Notes: generated by a model not told the origin, from the sequence alone. DNA of 10,129 nucleotides from UMGS755 sp045602005 (GCA_045602005.1 JAZSAS010000019.1:1-10129), one strand, 5' to 3'. Positions 1 to 7,456 are shown, counted from the first letter of the stretch. A program made the numbers and translations.

Positions 1-45
1 CATTCGAGCGACTTCGTCGCCCACCTTCTCCTCAAGGAGAAGGCT
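1..45 (-). repeat. Interspersed intergenic repeat, two stem-loops
   Basis: Two perfect stem-loops lie side by side: GCGAC-TTC-GTCGC at 8-20 and CCTTCTCC-TCAA-GGAGAAGG at 24-43. Read on the minus strand the order is a long stem-loop, then GGTGG, then a short stem with a GAA loop, then TCGAATG. This is the same modular plan as the repeats at 9902-10071: a stem-loop, a short linker, a variable stem with a GAA loop, then a CTGAGGG-like tail. Elements of this style are scattered between genes in many clostridial genomes, as I recall; I do not know a formal name. The element is probably cut by the window edge. Confidence 0.55.
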
Positions 46-77
46 TTAATATGTAAAGCTATAAGGTTTTTGGAACC

Positions 78-92
78 ACGGGCATAGCCCGT
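78..92. repeat. ACGGGC-ATA-GCCCGT palindrome
   Basis: A perfect 6-bp stem with an ATA loop is followed on the plus strand by TGTTTTCGTT, so it could act as a weak rightward terminator for a gene outside the window. Its 12-base core CGGGCATAGCCC (79-90) recurs exactly at 9723-9734, just outside the terminator of the opposite operon. Confidence 0.5.
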
Positions 93-102
93 TGTTTTCG
101 TT

Positions 103-142
103 ACACAAAAACATTAAAGCACCTCTTTCGAGGTGCTTTAAT
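103..142 (-). terminator. Rho-independent terminator of the dprA-topA operon
   Basis: A perfect 13-bp stem (113-125 with 130-142) has a 4-base loop, starting ATTAAAGCACCTC on either strand. Read leftward it is followed by GTTTTTGTG, the expected U-tract. It begins 14 bases past the topA stop codon. On the plus strand the stem is followed by AAAAGATT, with no T-tract, so it works mainly for the minus strand. Confidence 0.9.
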
Positions 143-156
143 AAAAGATTATTAAA

Positions 157-2235
157 TTATAATTTTTTCTCAAAATCGCAGTTTTCGTTATAGCACACCA
201 TTTTCTGCGCTCTGCCGTTCTTTTTCAAAAGCAAACCGCCGCATTTGGGGCAAGGCTCTTTTGCAACCGGCTCATCCCAGCTCATGAAGTCGCAGCCAGG
301 GTTGTGCTCACAGCCATAATATTTCTTGCCTCTCTGAGATTTTTTCTCCAGAATTTTTCCGCCGCACTTAGGGCAGTCAGCGCCGGTTTCTTTTGTGATG
401 GGTTTGGCATTGCGGCATTCCGGAAAACCGGGACAGGCCAGAAATTTTCCAAACCGACCCATTTTATAAACCATGTTCCGGCCGCATTTTTCACAAATAA
501 CATCTGAAACCTCATCTGCCACTTTAATTTTTTCCAGTTCCTTTTCCGCTTTTTGCAATTGCTGAGAGAAAGGCCCATAAAACTCACGGAGAATGTTCAC
601 CCAATCCACAGAGCCCTCCTCAATGGAGTCCAGCTCTTTTTCCATGTTGGCGGTGAAAGCCACATCCACAATGTCGGCAAAATGGTCTGCCATAATATCT
701 GTTACCACCTTGCCCAGCTCCGTGGGCACAAACTGCTTTTTCTCACGGCTCACATAACCCCTTGCAGTGATGGTGGTGATGGTGGGGGCATACGTGCTGG
801 GACGGCCAATGCCTTTTTCCTCCAGCGTTTTAATCAGCGTTGCCTCTGTATACCGCGGTGGTGGCTGGGTGAAATGTTGAGAGCTTTCCAATTTTTCACG
901 CAAAAGCCGGTCGCCATCAGACAGCGGTGGCAATTTAGCATTCTTTTCTTCTTCGCCGTCATCGCTGCCTTCAACATATAAAGCCATGAAGCCTTTGAAT
1001 TTAACCTGCCGTCCGCTTGCCTTAAACAGGTGGTCTCCGGCAGTGATATCAGCACTCACCGTGTTATACACAGCTGATTCCATTTGACAGGCCACAAACC
1101 GTTCCCAAATCAGCTTATAAAGCTTATATAAATCCGGTGCTAAAACACCCTTTAAGGATGCAGGCGTCAGTTCTAAAACTGTGGGACGAATGGCCTCATG
1201 GGCATCCTGCGCGGTGCTTTTCGTTTTATAAACCCGGGCAGAGGCCGGCAAATATTCCTTGCCATATTCTGCGCCGATATAGCTCCTTGCTTCTGCAACA
1301 GCCTCTTTGGATATACGCAAGGAGTCAGTTCTCATGTAAGTAATCAAACCAACCGTGCCATGACCTGGCACAGACACGCCTTCATACAGGCTCTGCGCTG
1401 CCATCATGGTGCGCTTAACAGTGAAGCCCAGCTTGCGGGCAGCCTCCTGCTGCAATGTACTGGTGATAAAGGGCGGTGCCGGATTCCGCTTTTTCTCTCC
1501 GGTTTTCATTGATAACACAGAAAATTCTGCGCCCTCTAAATCATTTATCACCTGCTCAACAGATGCCTGGTTGGTGAGTTTAACCTTTTTGCCGTTTTTA
1601 CCGTAAAACTCTGCCGAAAAGCTTTTGCCTGATTTTTCTTCCTTTAAAAGAACATTCAAAAGCCAATATTCCCCCGGCACAAAGGCCTCAATTTCCTTTT
1701 CTCTGTCGCAAATCAGCTTACAGGTCACAGACTGAACCCTGCCCGCCGAAAGACCTTTTTTCACCTTTTTCCACAAAATCGGGCTGATGGAATAGCCTAC
1801 AATTCTATCCAGCACCCGACGGGCCTGTTGGGCATCCACCAGGTCACGGTCAATGGCCCTTGGCTCGCTGATGGCATTTTTCACTGCAGTTTTCGTGATT
1901 TCATTAAATGTAATGCGACACTTTTCCGATTCATCAATATTCAAAAGACTTGCCAAATGCCAGCTAATGGCCTCTCCCTCTCGGTCAGGGTCAGTTGCCA
2001 GATAAATCTTTTTTGAATCTTTGGCTGCCTTTTTCAGCTTGCTGAGCAGGTCACCCTTGCCACGAATGGTAATATATTTCGGCTGAAAATCGCCCTCTAA
2101 ATCAATGCTCATCTGACTTTTGGGCAAATCACGCACATGGCCGAAGGATGCCATGACATTATAAGACTTTCCCAAATATTGTTTAATGGTTTTCGCCTTT
2201 GCCGGCGACTCCACAATCACCAGATTATTCGCCAT
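157..2235 (-). CDS. topA: DNA topoisomerase I (type IA, omega protein)
   Basis: The enzyme relaxes negatively supercoiled DNA in the cytoplasm by cutting one strand through a 5'-phosphotyrosine bond and passing the other strand. The 692-residue protein opens with the Toprim domain (about 1-115): the conserved glutamate is E9 in VIVES, and the metal-binding DxDxE is D82, D84, E86 in ATDPDREGEAISWHL. The catalytic tyrosine is Y300 in GLITYMRTDS. The C-terminus carries three four-cysteine zinc ribbons, at about 581-608, 621-650 and 662-686. Length and layout match bacterial TopA from Firmicutes. The ATG start follows AAGGAGG by 6 bases. It lies 42 bases after dprA on the same strand, the order seen in Bacillus (dprA/smf-topA). 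A strong terminator follows, so trmFO, which often comes next, is not in this transcript. Confidence 0.98.
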   Translation of the reverse strand: MANNLVIVESPAKAKTIKQYLGKSYNVMASFGHVRDLPKSQMSIDLEGDFQPKYITIRGKGDLLSKLKKAAKDSKKIYLATDPDREGEAISWHLASLLNIDESEKCRITFNEITKTAVKNAISEPRAIDRDLVDAQQARRVLDRIVGYSISPILWKKVKKGLSAGRVQSVTCKLICDREKEIEAFVPGEYWLLNVLLKEEKSGKSFSAEFYGKNGKKVKLTNQASVEQVINDLEGAEFSVLSMKTGEKKRNPAPPFITSTLQQEAARKLGFTVKRTMMAAQSLYEGVSVPGHGTVGLITYMRTDSLRISKEAVAEARSYIGAEYGKEYLPASARVYKTKSTAQDAHEAIRPTVLELTPASLKGVLAPDLYKLYKLIWERFVACQMESAVYNTVSADITAGDHLFKASGRQVKFKGFMALYVEGSDDGEEEKNAKLPPLSDGDRLLREKLESSQHFTQPPPRYTEATLIKTLEEKGIGRPSTYAPTITTITARGYVSREKKQFVPTELGKVVTDIMADHFADIVDVAFTANMEKELDSIEEGSVDWVNILREFYGPFSQQLQKAEKELEKIKVADEVSDVICEKCGRNMVYKMGRFGKFLACPGFPECRNAKPITKETGADCPKCGGKILEKKSQRGKKYYGCEHNPGCDFMSWDEPVAKEPCPKCGGLLLKKNGRAQKMVCYNENCDFEKKL

Positions 2236-2262
2236 TTTCTTCCTCCTTCTTTATCTAAAATC

Positions 2263-2274
2263 CGGCACATGCCG
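2263..2274. other. Small palindrome between dprA and topA
   Basis: CGGCACATGCCG is a perfect palindrome (CGGC-ACAT-GCCG as a hairpin) in the 42-base gap between the dprA stop and the topA start. It lies upstream of the topA ribosome site. It has no U-tract, so it is not a terminator. It may affect mRNA processing or stability; this is inference. Confidence 0.35.
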
Positions 2275-2277
2275 ATG

Positions 2278-3438
2278 TTACAGACTTAAAACATACTGTT
2301 TGCCCGGCAACGCCCGAACAAGACCTTTCATTTCAAGCGTTGTCAGTGCGGCTGTCAATTCCGCAATTGACAATCCCTGCTCTGCCAGCCGGTCAATATG
2401 CATGGGCACATCCGATAAAAGCTGCATCACTGCCCGCTCTCCGTCATCCAGTGAAACCTGAATCACAGGGGCTGATTGAACAGGCTTTGCTAAAACCTCC
2501 TGTTTTTCTGAAGCCGGTTCAAAAGCCGGCAAAACGGGACGGTTCTTTTCCAGAAAATCACCATAAACATCCCGAAATTCACCCAAAACATCCTCCGGCT
2601 CTAAAACAAGCTTTGCCCCGTCACGCAATAATGCATTTGACCCTTTGAAGCTAGACCTTGTAATGTCTGCCGGCACGACAAACACCTCTCGGTTCTGCTC
2701 CGTAGCCATTCTGGCTGTAATCAATGAACCGCTGCGTTTAGGTGCCTCCACCACAACCGTGCCTAAAGAAAGACCGCTGATGATACGGTTCCGGATAGGA
2801 AAATTACGGGGAAACGGTGGCGTTCCCGGCGGAAATTCCGACAACACCATGCCCTGTGCTATGATTTTCTTCATGAGCGTGTCATTCTCTGCGGGATAGC
2901 AAATATCCACACCGCAGCCCAAAACAGCAACCACTGTTCCGCCTGCAGACAGAGCACCGCTGGCTCCCGCCGAATCAATACCCGATGCCATTCCGCCCAC
3001 AACGGTCATGCCGCCCTCTGCCAGAGCCACTGCCAATGTGTGCGCAGCACCAATGCCATATTCTGTTGCTTTTCTGGTTCCCACCAGAGAAATCGTAGCG
3101 TGCTCATTCAAGTCTATTCTGTCCCTGTAGCGGGCGTACAATACATAAGGCGGGTCGAAAAGAGCCTTTAAAAGCCGGGGATAATACGGGCTGTCATAGG
3201 TCAGAATTTTAATGCCCTTTTTCTTGCATATCTCCTGCACGGCATAGGCCCGTTGCAAGCTTTTATCTCCTGCTGCCCGGCGTTCTTGGGGTTTTAAACC
3301 GGAAACACAGGAAAGCGCCCGCTCATCTGCCTCAAAGATATTGCGGGGTGTTTTGAAATATTCCAGAAGCACGGTAATTTTCCGGCTCGGCAGTTCTTTT
3401 TTGAGCGTTAGCCAAAGCCAATACGTCAATTCCGTCAC
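2278..3438 (-). CDS. dprA: DNA processing protein DprA (Smf)
   Basis: DprA binds incoming single-stranded DNA during natural transformation and loads RecA on it. It is also common in bacteria not known to be competent. The 386-residue protein has an N-terminal helical (SAM-like) region (about 1-75), then the Rossmann-like DprA core. Core motifs are VGTRKATEYG (119-128), VGGMASGID (147-155), VLGCGVDICYP (172-182), SEFPPGTPPFPRNFPIRNRI (200-219) and KRSGSLITA (234-242). A winged-helix-like region closes the protein (about 330-386). The segment after GID reads SAGASGAL, where most family members have a histidine (AAAHRGAL). The start is taken as GTG at 3438, with GGAAGG 11 bases upstream, a slightly long spacing. 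An ATG just upstream is out of frame. It is first in an operon with topA and divergent from ffs-dnaX. I see no convincing sigma-A promoter for it: the best pair, TTTACA and TGTAAT, is 20 bases apart. Confidence 0.95.
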   Translation of the reverse strand: MTELTYWLWLTLKKELPSRKITVLLEYFKTPRNIFEADERALSCVSGLKPQERRAAGDKSLQRAYAVQEICKKKGIKILTYDSPYYPRLLKALFDPPYVLYARYRDRIDLNEHATISLVGTRKATEYGIGAAHTLAVALAEGGMTVVGGMASGIDSAGASGALSAGGTVVAVLGCGVDICYPAENDTLMKKIIAQGMVLSEFPPGTPPFPRNFPIRNRIISGLSLGTVVVEAPKRSGSLITARMATEQNREVFVVPADITRSSFKGSNALLRDGAKLVLEPEDVLGEFRDVYGDFLEKNRPVLPAFEPASEKQEVLAKPVQSAPVIQVSLDDGERAVMQLLSDVPMHIDRLAEQGLSIAELTAALTTLEMKGLVRALPGKQYVLSL

Positions 3439-3596
3439 AATCCGACATTCCTTCCTTATTAAAAAAAAAGAACAGACTTCTCATATTACACTACTACAAA
3501 TCCGAAAGATTGTAAAGAAAATTTTTTATTAACACATAAATTACATCTGTATGATTGTAGTTCATAGGTATATCCCTTTATTTTCCTTTTTTATCG

Positions 3597-3636
3597 AAAA
3601 AAAACTGTTGAATCTTCCTTATATATATGGTATAAT
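3597..3636 (+). promoter_or_regulatory. Strong sigma-A promoter of the SRP RNA gene
   Basis: The -35 box TTGAAT (3608-3613) and the perfect -10 box TATAAT (3631-3636) are 17 bases apart. TGG directly before the -10 box makes it an extended -10 (TGnTATAAT). A run of eight A residues (3597-3604) just upstream of -35 resembles an UP element. Transcription should start near 3643. This architecture suits a highly expressed stable RNA. Read-through may also supply dnaX and the genes after it, as I see no other good promoter before dnaX. Confidence 0.85.
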
Positions 3637-3682
3637 GAACACATAGTAAATCAATTTTAATAGTTTAGCGTTCATCGCGAAA

Positions 3683-3793
3683 GCGTTGTCGGCCGGGTCC
3701 TGCGCAATCTGAGCCTGTGAACCTCGTCAGATGGGGAACCAAGCAGCGATAAGCAGAATCTCAGATGTGATGCAGGATCACCCGGTGTGAAGC
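3683..3793 (+). ncRNA. ffs: Signal recognition particle RNA, small bacterial (4.5S) type
   Basis: The RNA forms the SRP with the Ffh protein and brings ribosomes making membrane proteins to the translocase. The domain IV signature is clear: GTCAG (3726-3730), a GGAA tetraloop (3735-3738) closed by TGG/CCA, then AGCAGC (3742-3747), equivalent to the Escherichia coli 4.5S apical loop and asymmetric bulge. Below it, ATCTGAG (3707-3713) pairs with CTCAGAT (3760-3766). The basal stem pairs 3693-3703 with 3772-3785, with a TCA bulge. Weak pairing continues out to about 3683/3793, which sets the approximate ends given here. At roughly 110 nt it is the short form without an Alu domain, unlike the approximately 270-nt RNA of Bacillus subtilis. 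It lies just before dnaX. Confidence 0.93.
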
Positions 3794-3802
3794 AAATCAA
3801 TG

Positions 3803-3828
3803 AAATCCGCCCGTGGTGCGGTTTTTTT
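3803..3828 (+). terminator. Terminator after SRP RNA, perhaps leaky
   Basis: CCGC (3807-3810) pairs with GCGG (3818-3821), followed by seven T residues (3822-3828). AAA upstream can extend the stem against the T-tract. With only four strong pairs and a 7-base loop the stem is short. This could allow some transcription to pass into dnaX, whose ribosome site begins 26 bases further on. Confidence 0.75.
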
Positions 3829-3853
3829 CGTATACATGGAGATTTTCCCGAAT

Positions 3854-3862
3854 AAAAGGAGG
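3854..3862 (+). promoter_or_regulatory. Ribosome binding site that fixes the dnaX start
   Basis: AAAAGGAGG is a near-perfect anti-Shine-Dalgarno match. It overlaps an in-frame GTG at 3862, so that GTG cannot be the start. It lies 8 bases before TTG at 3871, which gives a protein beginning MAYQALYRTWRP, the usual DnaX N-terminus. Confidence 0.85.
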
Positions 3863-3870
3863 TGCGGGGT

Positions 3871-5517
3871 TTGGCGTATCAAGCGCTTTACAGAACATGG
3901 CGACCCATGGTGTTTGACGACGTGGCAGGTCAGGAGCATATCACCAAAACCCTCCGCAACGAAATTAAAACCGGAAACCTGGCTCACGCCTATTTATTTT
4001 GCGGCACCCGGGGCACCGGCAAAACCTCCACTGCCAAAATTCTGGCCCGTGCAGTGAACTGCCTGAACCCTCAGGATGGTAACCCCTGCAACGAATGTGA
4101 AATTTGCAAAGGTCTTTTAGATGACAGCATTTTAGACGTTGTGGAAATGGACGGCGCCTCACGGAACAAGGTGGAAAACATTCGTGAGCTTATTGATGAT
4201 GTGGCCTTTCTGCCCACTCGCGGGAGAAAGAAAGTGTATATCATTGACGAGGTTCACATGGTAACCACCCAGGCCTTTAATGCCCTGTTAAAAACGCTGG
4301 AAGAGCCACCGGCTCACGTGTTGTTCATTCTGGCAACCACAGAGCTGAACAAAATTCCGCCAACGGTGTTATCCCGCTGTCAGCGGTTTGATTTTAAACG
4401 CATCACTCTCGATGCCATCACTGCCCGTCTGGAAAAAATCGTTACTGCCTCCGGCCGGCAGGTGACTGCTGAAGCACTGAAAATGGTGGCAGAGCTGGGT
4501 GATGGTTCTATGCGTGATTCTTTGAGTCTGCTGGAACAGGTTTTAGGATATACGGACGAAGAAATCAATTACGAAACCCTGCTTTCTATCATTGGCATCA
4601 CCGATTATGAAGCACTGTTTTCCATTTGCAAGGCATTTGCTGAAAATAATGCCGGCGAAGCACTGAGCATTCTGGATTCCGTCATTGAAAGCGGAAAAGA
4701 GCCGGAGGTTTTCATTGACCGGCTGACTCACTTTCTCCGTGACCTTTTAGTTGTGAAGGTGACGCAGAATCCATCGGGAATTGTAAACACTTCTCCCGAA
4801 TATTTATCCCGAATGAAAGCATTGACAGAATCTCTCAGCCGTGAGAAGCTGATTTTTGCATTAAAAACATTAAATGAGGCCGTTGTCAGTGCCAAAGCCT
4901 CAGGATATGGCAGAACCGTTTATGAATTGGCACTGGTTAAGCTTTCTGAGCCTTCTTATGACAGTTCTTTAGAGGCTCTAATCGCTCGTGTGGCAGATTT
5001 GGAAAGCCGTCTTGCAAAAGGAGCGGCATCTCTTTCGCTGCCGACTGAACCAACACCTGCAAAAGAGGATTTGCCCCCTTGGGACGTGCCTGAAACTAAA
5101 GAGCCGGCACTTGAAGAGAAAACACCTGCTAAAGAAGCACCCCCTGTTAATGTCCTCGCCCCAAAAACAGCCCCGCAGAACGAACCGGCAGCCATTGCCC
5201 GTTTTGAAGAAATTAAAGAGTTTATCCGTTCTCACGGTGGTGCACCGGTGTTGCCTCATATCAATCGTGCAAAGCCCATGATTCTCGGCAGCAAATTATC
5301 GCTGGTTTTCCCAAAAGACGCAATGATGAACAAAACCGTTGTGGGCCGCGCAGGAAACCTTGAGCTCATTCAGATTGCCACAGAATCGGTCACCGGCGAA
5401 AAACTGGAGGTGCAGTGCCTTTCCGAAAAGGAAGCCGGCATTGAAAACAACAATGACGATGCCTTTGACCGGCTACTGGCACTGGGCAAAGAACATGGCG
5501 AAATTGAAATTGTTTAA
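3871..5517 (+). CDS. dnaX: DNA polymerase III subunit tau/gamma (clamp loader ATPase)
   Basis: DnaX is the ATP-hydrolysing motor of the clamp loader, which opens the beta clamp and places it on primed DNA; the longer tau form also links to the polymerase. With the TTG start the protein has 548 residues. An AAA+ domain comes first: Walker A GTRGTGKT (45-52), a four-cysteine zinc module (C64, C73, C76, C79), Walker B IDEVH (125-129), FNALLKTLEEPP (136-147) and the SRC motif in LSRC (167-170). The clamp-loader collar domain lies at about 220-370. A Pro/Glu/Lys/Ala-rich linker follows (about 385-440), then a short C-terminal domain. Length is normal for Firmicutes. I see no AAAAAAG-type slippery site, so a frameshifted gamma form as in E. 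coli is not indicated. It is followed by ybaB after 40 bases. Confidence 0.97.
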   Translation: MAYQALYRTWRPMVFDDVAGQEHITKTLRNEIKTGNLAHAYLFCGTRGTGKTSTAKILARAVNCLNPQDGNPCNECEICKGLLDDSILDVVEMDGASRNKVENIRELIDDVAFLPTRGRKKVYIIDEVHMVTTQAFNALLKTLEEPPAHVLFILATTELNKIPPTVLSRCQRFDFKRITLDAITARLEKIVTASGRQVTAEALKMVAELGDGSMRDSLSLLEQVLGYTDEEINYETLLSIIGITDYEALFSICKAFAENNAGEALSILDSVIESGKEPEVFIDRLTHFLRDLLVVKVTQNPSGIVNTSPEYLSRMKALTESLSREKLIFALKTLNEAVVSAKASGYGRTVYELALVKLSEPSYDSSLEALIARVADLESRLAKGAASLSLPTEPTPAKEDLPPWDVPETKEPALEEKTPAKEAPPVNVLAPKTAPQNEPAAIARFEEIKEFIRSHGGAPVLPHINRAKPMILGSKLSLVFPKDAMMNKTVVGRAGNLELIQIATESVTGEKLEVQCLSEKEAGIENNNDDAFDRLLALGKEHGEIEIV

Positions 5518-5557
5518 AAACATTTTATTCAAAAACAAAGTAACGGAGGAAATATAA

Positions 5558-5905
5558 ATGGCAAAAGGAAATAAATTTACCGGCGGCGGTGTGAACCAGA
5601 ATAAAGTAAACATGATGCAGCGTGTGCAGCAAATGCAGGAAGAAATGGAACGCATGCAGGCTGAAATCAGCGAAAAAACTGTGGAGGCCACTGCCGGAGG
5701 CGGTGCTGTTACCGTCACCATGAAAGGCAACCGTGAGCTGGTTTCTGTGAATTTAAAACCCGAAATTGTTGACCCTGATGACATTGAAATGCTAGAGGAC
5801 CTGATTGTTGCAGCTGTGAACGAGGCCGGCGCAAAAGCCAACGAAATGATGGAACAGGGAATGGCCGGCATCACCGGAGGTTTGAATCTGCCGGGGCTGT
5901 TTTGA
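5558..5905 (+). CDS. ybaB: Nucleoid-associated protein, YbaB/EbfC family
   Basis: A small DNA-binding dimer thought to coat and organise the nucleoid; its exact role is not settled. The 115-residue protein has the family plan: a Met/Gln/Glu-rich N-terminal helix (about 17-40), a beta sheet (about 41-70, including TAGGGAVTVTMKGNRELVSV), a second helix (about 75-105) and a Gly/Leu-rich tail ending GLNLPGLF. GGAGGA lies 7 bases before the ATG. It follows dnaX, as in most bacteria. The usual third gene, recR, is absent and a glycosyltransferase comes next. Confidence 0.95.
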   Translation: MAKGNKFTGGGVNQNKVNMMQRVQQMQEEMERMQAEISEKTVEATAGGGAVTVTMKGNRELVSVNLKPEIVDPDDIEMLEDLIVAAVNEAGAKANEMMEQGMAGITGGLNLPGLF

Positions 5906-5926
5906 CACCATTTGACAGCGACGCAG

Positions 5927-5956
5927 GTGCATATGAAAATCTGCTTTCATATGCAT
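5927..5956 (+). other. Long palindrome before the glycosyltransferase gene
   Basis: GCATATGAAA (5929-5938) and TTTCATATGC (5945-5954) are perfect inverted repeats around a 6-base loop. A further T-A pair and a G-U pair make 12 pairs in RNA. It ends 4 bases before GGAGG (5961-5965), the ribosome site of the next gene. No T-tract follows, so it is not a normal terminator. It could be an RNase processing or protective hairpin, a translation control element, or an operator for a dimeric regulator. The sequence alone does not decide between these. Confidence 0.65.
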
Positions 5957-5971
5957 AAACGGAGGCACATT

Positions 5972-7087
5972 ATGAAGATACTTTTCTTATCCATGCCCAC
6001 AGGGCAAGGACATCATCAGGCCGCCAAGGCGGTTTTAGAGTATTTTAAAAACAACGAAAGCGTGGAATGCCGTTTTCTAGACGTGATGGATAACATCAGT
6101 CCGGTTTTGTCAGAATCCATGCAACGGGGATATCTTTTGTCTACCAAGGTGACACCCCGTGTTTACGGCAAGGTTTATGACCTGGCCGACCGGCGGGATT
6201 ATACCAAAAGCTCAAATCTGGGCAAGGTTATTAAATCCATTCTGAATCCCACACTTTTAAAATATCTCAAGGCCTATGACCCTGATATTATTGTGGCAAC
6301 CCATGTTGCTTCTGCTATTGCCATTAGCTATTTACGAAAAAAATATTCCATGCGTGCCAAAACCATTGCCATTGTGACAGACTTCACCATTCACCCCTTC
6401 TGGGAGGATGTGGATGTGGATTATTATATCACTGCCTCAGAGCTTCTGAATTTTCAAGCCGCAAAAAAAGGCTGCCCTGTTGAAAAAGTGAAGCCTTTTG
6501 GCATTCCCATTCAATCTCGCTTTTCTCAAAAGATGCCAAAACAGGAGGCTCGTGCACTTTTAGGGCTGGAAAACCGATTCACCGTTCTTTTGATGATGGG
6601 CTCCATGGGTTACGGGAGCGATACCCTGTCTACCATACGGAGTTTAGACCGGATGCCTGAGGATTTTCAGTTGATTACCGTTTGCGGCAATAACAAAAAG
6701 CTAAAGGCACGAATTGATGCACTATCTAAAAACAAGACCATCATTAATTATGGTTATACCAACGAAGTGTCTACCCTGATGGATGCTGCTGATTGCATCA
6801 TCACCAAACCCGGCGGTCTCTCCACTTCAGAGGCACTGGCAAAAGAGCTCCCGATTATTATGCTTGACCCCATTCCGGGACAGGAAGACCGCAATAAAGA
6901 ATTTATGATGAACAACGGTCTTGCTATGTCAGTTAGTGACACCTTTCCTGTAACAGAGGCTGTTTATCAGCTTTTGCACTATGATTTTAAGATAGAATCT
7001 TTAAAGCAGAACATGAAACACATTGCCAAGCCGAATTCTGCGGCTACTTTAGGTGAATTTATGCTGGAACTGGCAAACTCTTTATAA
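5972..7087 (+). CDS. Diacylglycerol glycosyltransferase, MGDG synthase/UgtP-like (GT28)
   Basis: It is predicted to transfer a sugar from a UDP-sugar to diacylglycerol at the inner face of the membrane, making glycolipid (and in some species the anchor of lipoteichoic acid). The 371-residue protein has the N-terminal MGDG-synthase acceptor domain with GQGHHQAA (11-18) and VTDFTIHPFW (135-144). The C-terminal GT28 domain carries a glycine loop MGSMGYGS (209-216) and the donor-site motifs TKPGGLSTSEALA (278-290) and PIPGQEDRN (300-308). There is no signal peptide or membrane helix, as expected for a peripheral enzyme. The start is the ATG at 5972, 6 bases after GGAGG (5961-5965). The open frame extends upstream to 5912, but that part runs through the palindrome and matches no family N-terminus. 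Sugar donor and number of sugars added cannot be read from sequence. It occupies the position of recR in the usual dnaX-ybaB-recR order. Confidence 0.87.
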   Translation: MKILFLSMPTGQGHHQAAKAVLEYFKNNESVECRFLDVMDNISPVLSESMQRGYLLSTKVTPRVYGKVYDLADRRDYTKSSNLGKVIKSILNPTLLKYLKAYDPDIIVATHVASAIAISYLRKKYSMRAKTIAIVTDFTIHPFWEDVDVDYYITASELLNFQAAKKGCPVEKVKPFGIPIQSRFSQKMPKQEARALLGLENRFTVLLMMGSMGYGSDTLSTIRSLDRMPEDFQLITVCGNNKKLKARIDALSKNKTIINYGYTNEVSTLMDAADCIITKPGGLSTSEALAKELPIIMLDPIPGQEDRNKEFMMNNGLAMSVSDTFPVTEAVYQLLHYDFKIESLKQNMKHIAKPNSAATLGEFMLELANSL

Positions 7088-7093
7088 TGATAG

Positions 7094-7108
7094 TGCTGCG
7101 CTGCAGCA
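7094..7108 (+). other. Short hairpin before darA
   Basis: TGCTGC-GCT-GCAGCA forms a 6-bp stem with a 3-base loop in the 36-base gap between the glycosyltransferase and darA. It ends 4 bases before the GGAGG ribosome site (7113-7117). No U-tract follows, so it is not a terminator. Confidence 0.45.
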
Positions 7109-7123
7109 GAATGGAGGTTTAAT

Positions 7124-7456
7124 ATGAAACTTGTATTGGCGATTGTAAACAACGAAGATGGTAACCTTGTTATGCGTGAGCTTAACAAAGTCGGCTTTTC
7201 TGTAACCAAAATGGCCTCAACCGGCGGTCTTCTCCGTGCCGGCAACACAACGCTTTTAGTGGGCACCGAAGAAGAGGCTGTTCAAAGTGCTGTCGATATC
7301 ATTGCAAAGCACAGCATGAAGAGAAAACGCATTGTCTTCACGCCGGAACCTCTTGTCGGTGTAGCCGGGGGAGATTATGCCTTCTATCCCGAAGAGGTTG
7401 AAACTGGCGGCGCAACCATTTTTGTAGTGGATGTGGAACGTTTTGAAAAGATTTGA
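7124..7456 (+). CDS. darA: Cyclic-di-AMP receptor, PII-like DarA/PstA (YaaQ)
   Basis: A small trimeric PII-like protein that binds the second messenger cyclic-di-AMP; its downstream target is not firmly known. The 110-residue protein matches YaaQ of B. subtilis along its whole length: MKLVLAIVNNED at the start, the ligand-loop segment KMASTGGLLRAGNTTLLVG (29-47), a loop around 66-90, and EVETGGATIFVVDVERF (91-107) as the last strand. GGAGG (7113-7117) lies 6 bases before the ATG. Its end overlaps holB. The family usually sits just before yaaR-holB-yaaT; yaaR is missing here. The symbol pstA is also used for the family but is confusable with the phosphate transporter gene. Confidence 0.93.
   Translation: MKLVLAIVNNEDGNLVMRELNKVGFSVTKMASTGGLLRAGNTTLLVGTEEEAVQSAVDIIAKHSMKRKRIVFTPEPLVGVAGGDYAFYPEEVETGGATIFVVDVERFEKI

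Noticed and set aside
553..981. Open frame of 142 codons on the plus strand inside topA
   Set aside because: It is opposite a well-supported topA reading frame, has no ribosome site and resembles no known protein.
3485..3516. Promoter for dprA on the minus strand
   Set aside because: TTTACA and TGTAAT are 20 bases apart, too far for a good sigma-A promoter. The real promoter remains unidentified.
3862..3870. GTG at 3862 as the dnaX start
   Set aside because: It overlaps the AAAAGGAGG ribosome site. TTG at 3871 has ideal spacing and gives the conserved MAYQALYRTWRP start.
3871..5517. Programmed frameshift in dnaX for a short gamma subunit
   Set aside because: No AAAAAAG-type slippery heptamer with a following strong stem was seen in the region after the ATPase core.
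5473..5874. Open frame of 133 codons on the minus strand over ybaB
   Set aside because: It is the complement of the conserved ybaB gene and rich in Ser, Ile and Phe, as expected for an antisense shadow.
5912..5971. Upstream extension of the glycosyltransferase
   Set aside because: The extra 20 residues run through the palindrome and match no family N-terminus, while ATG 5972 has GGAGG in front and begins with the conserved beta strand MKILFLS.
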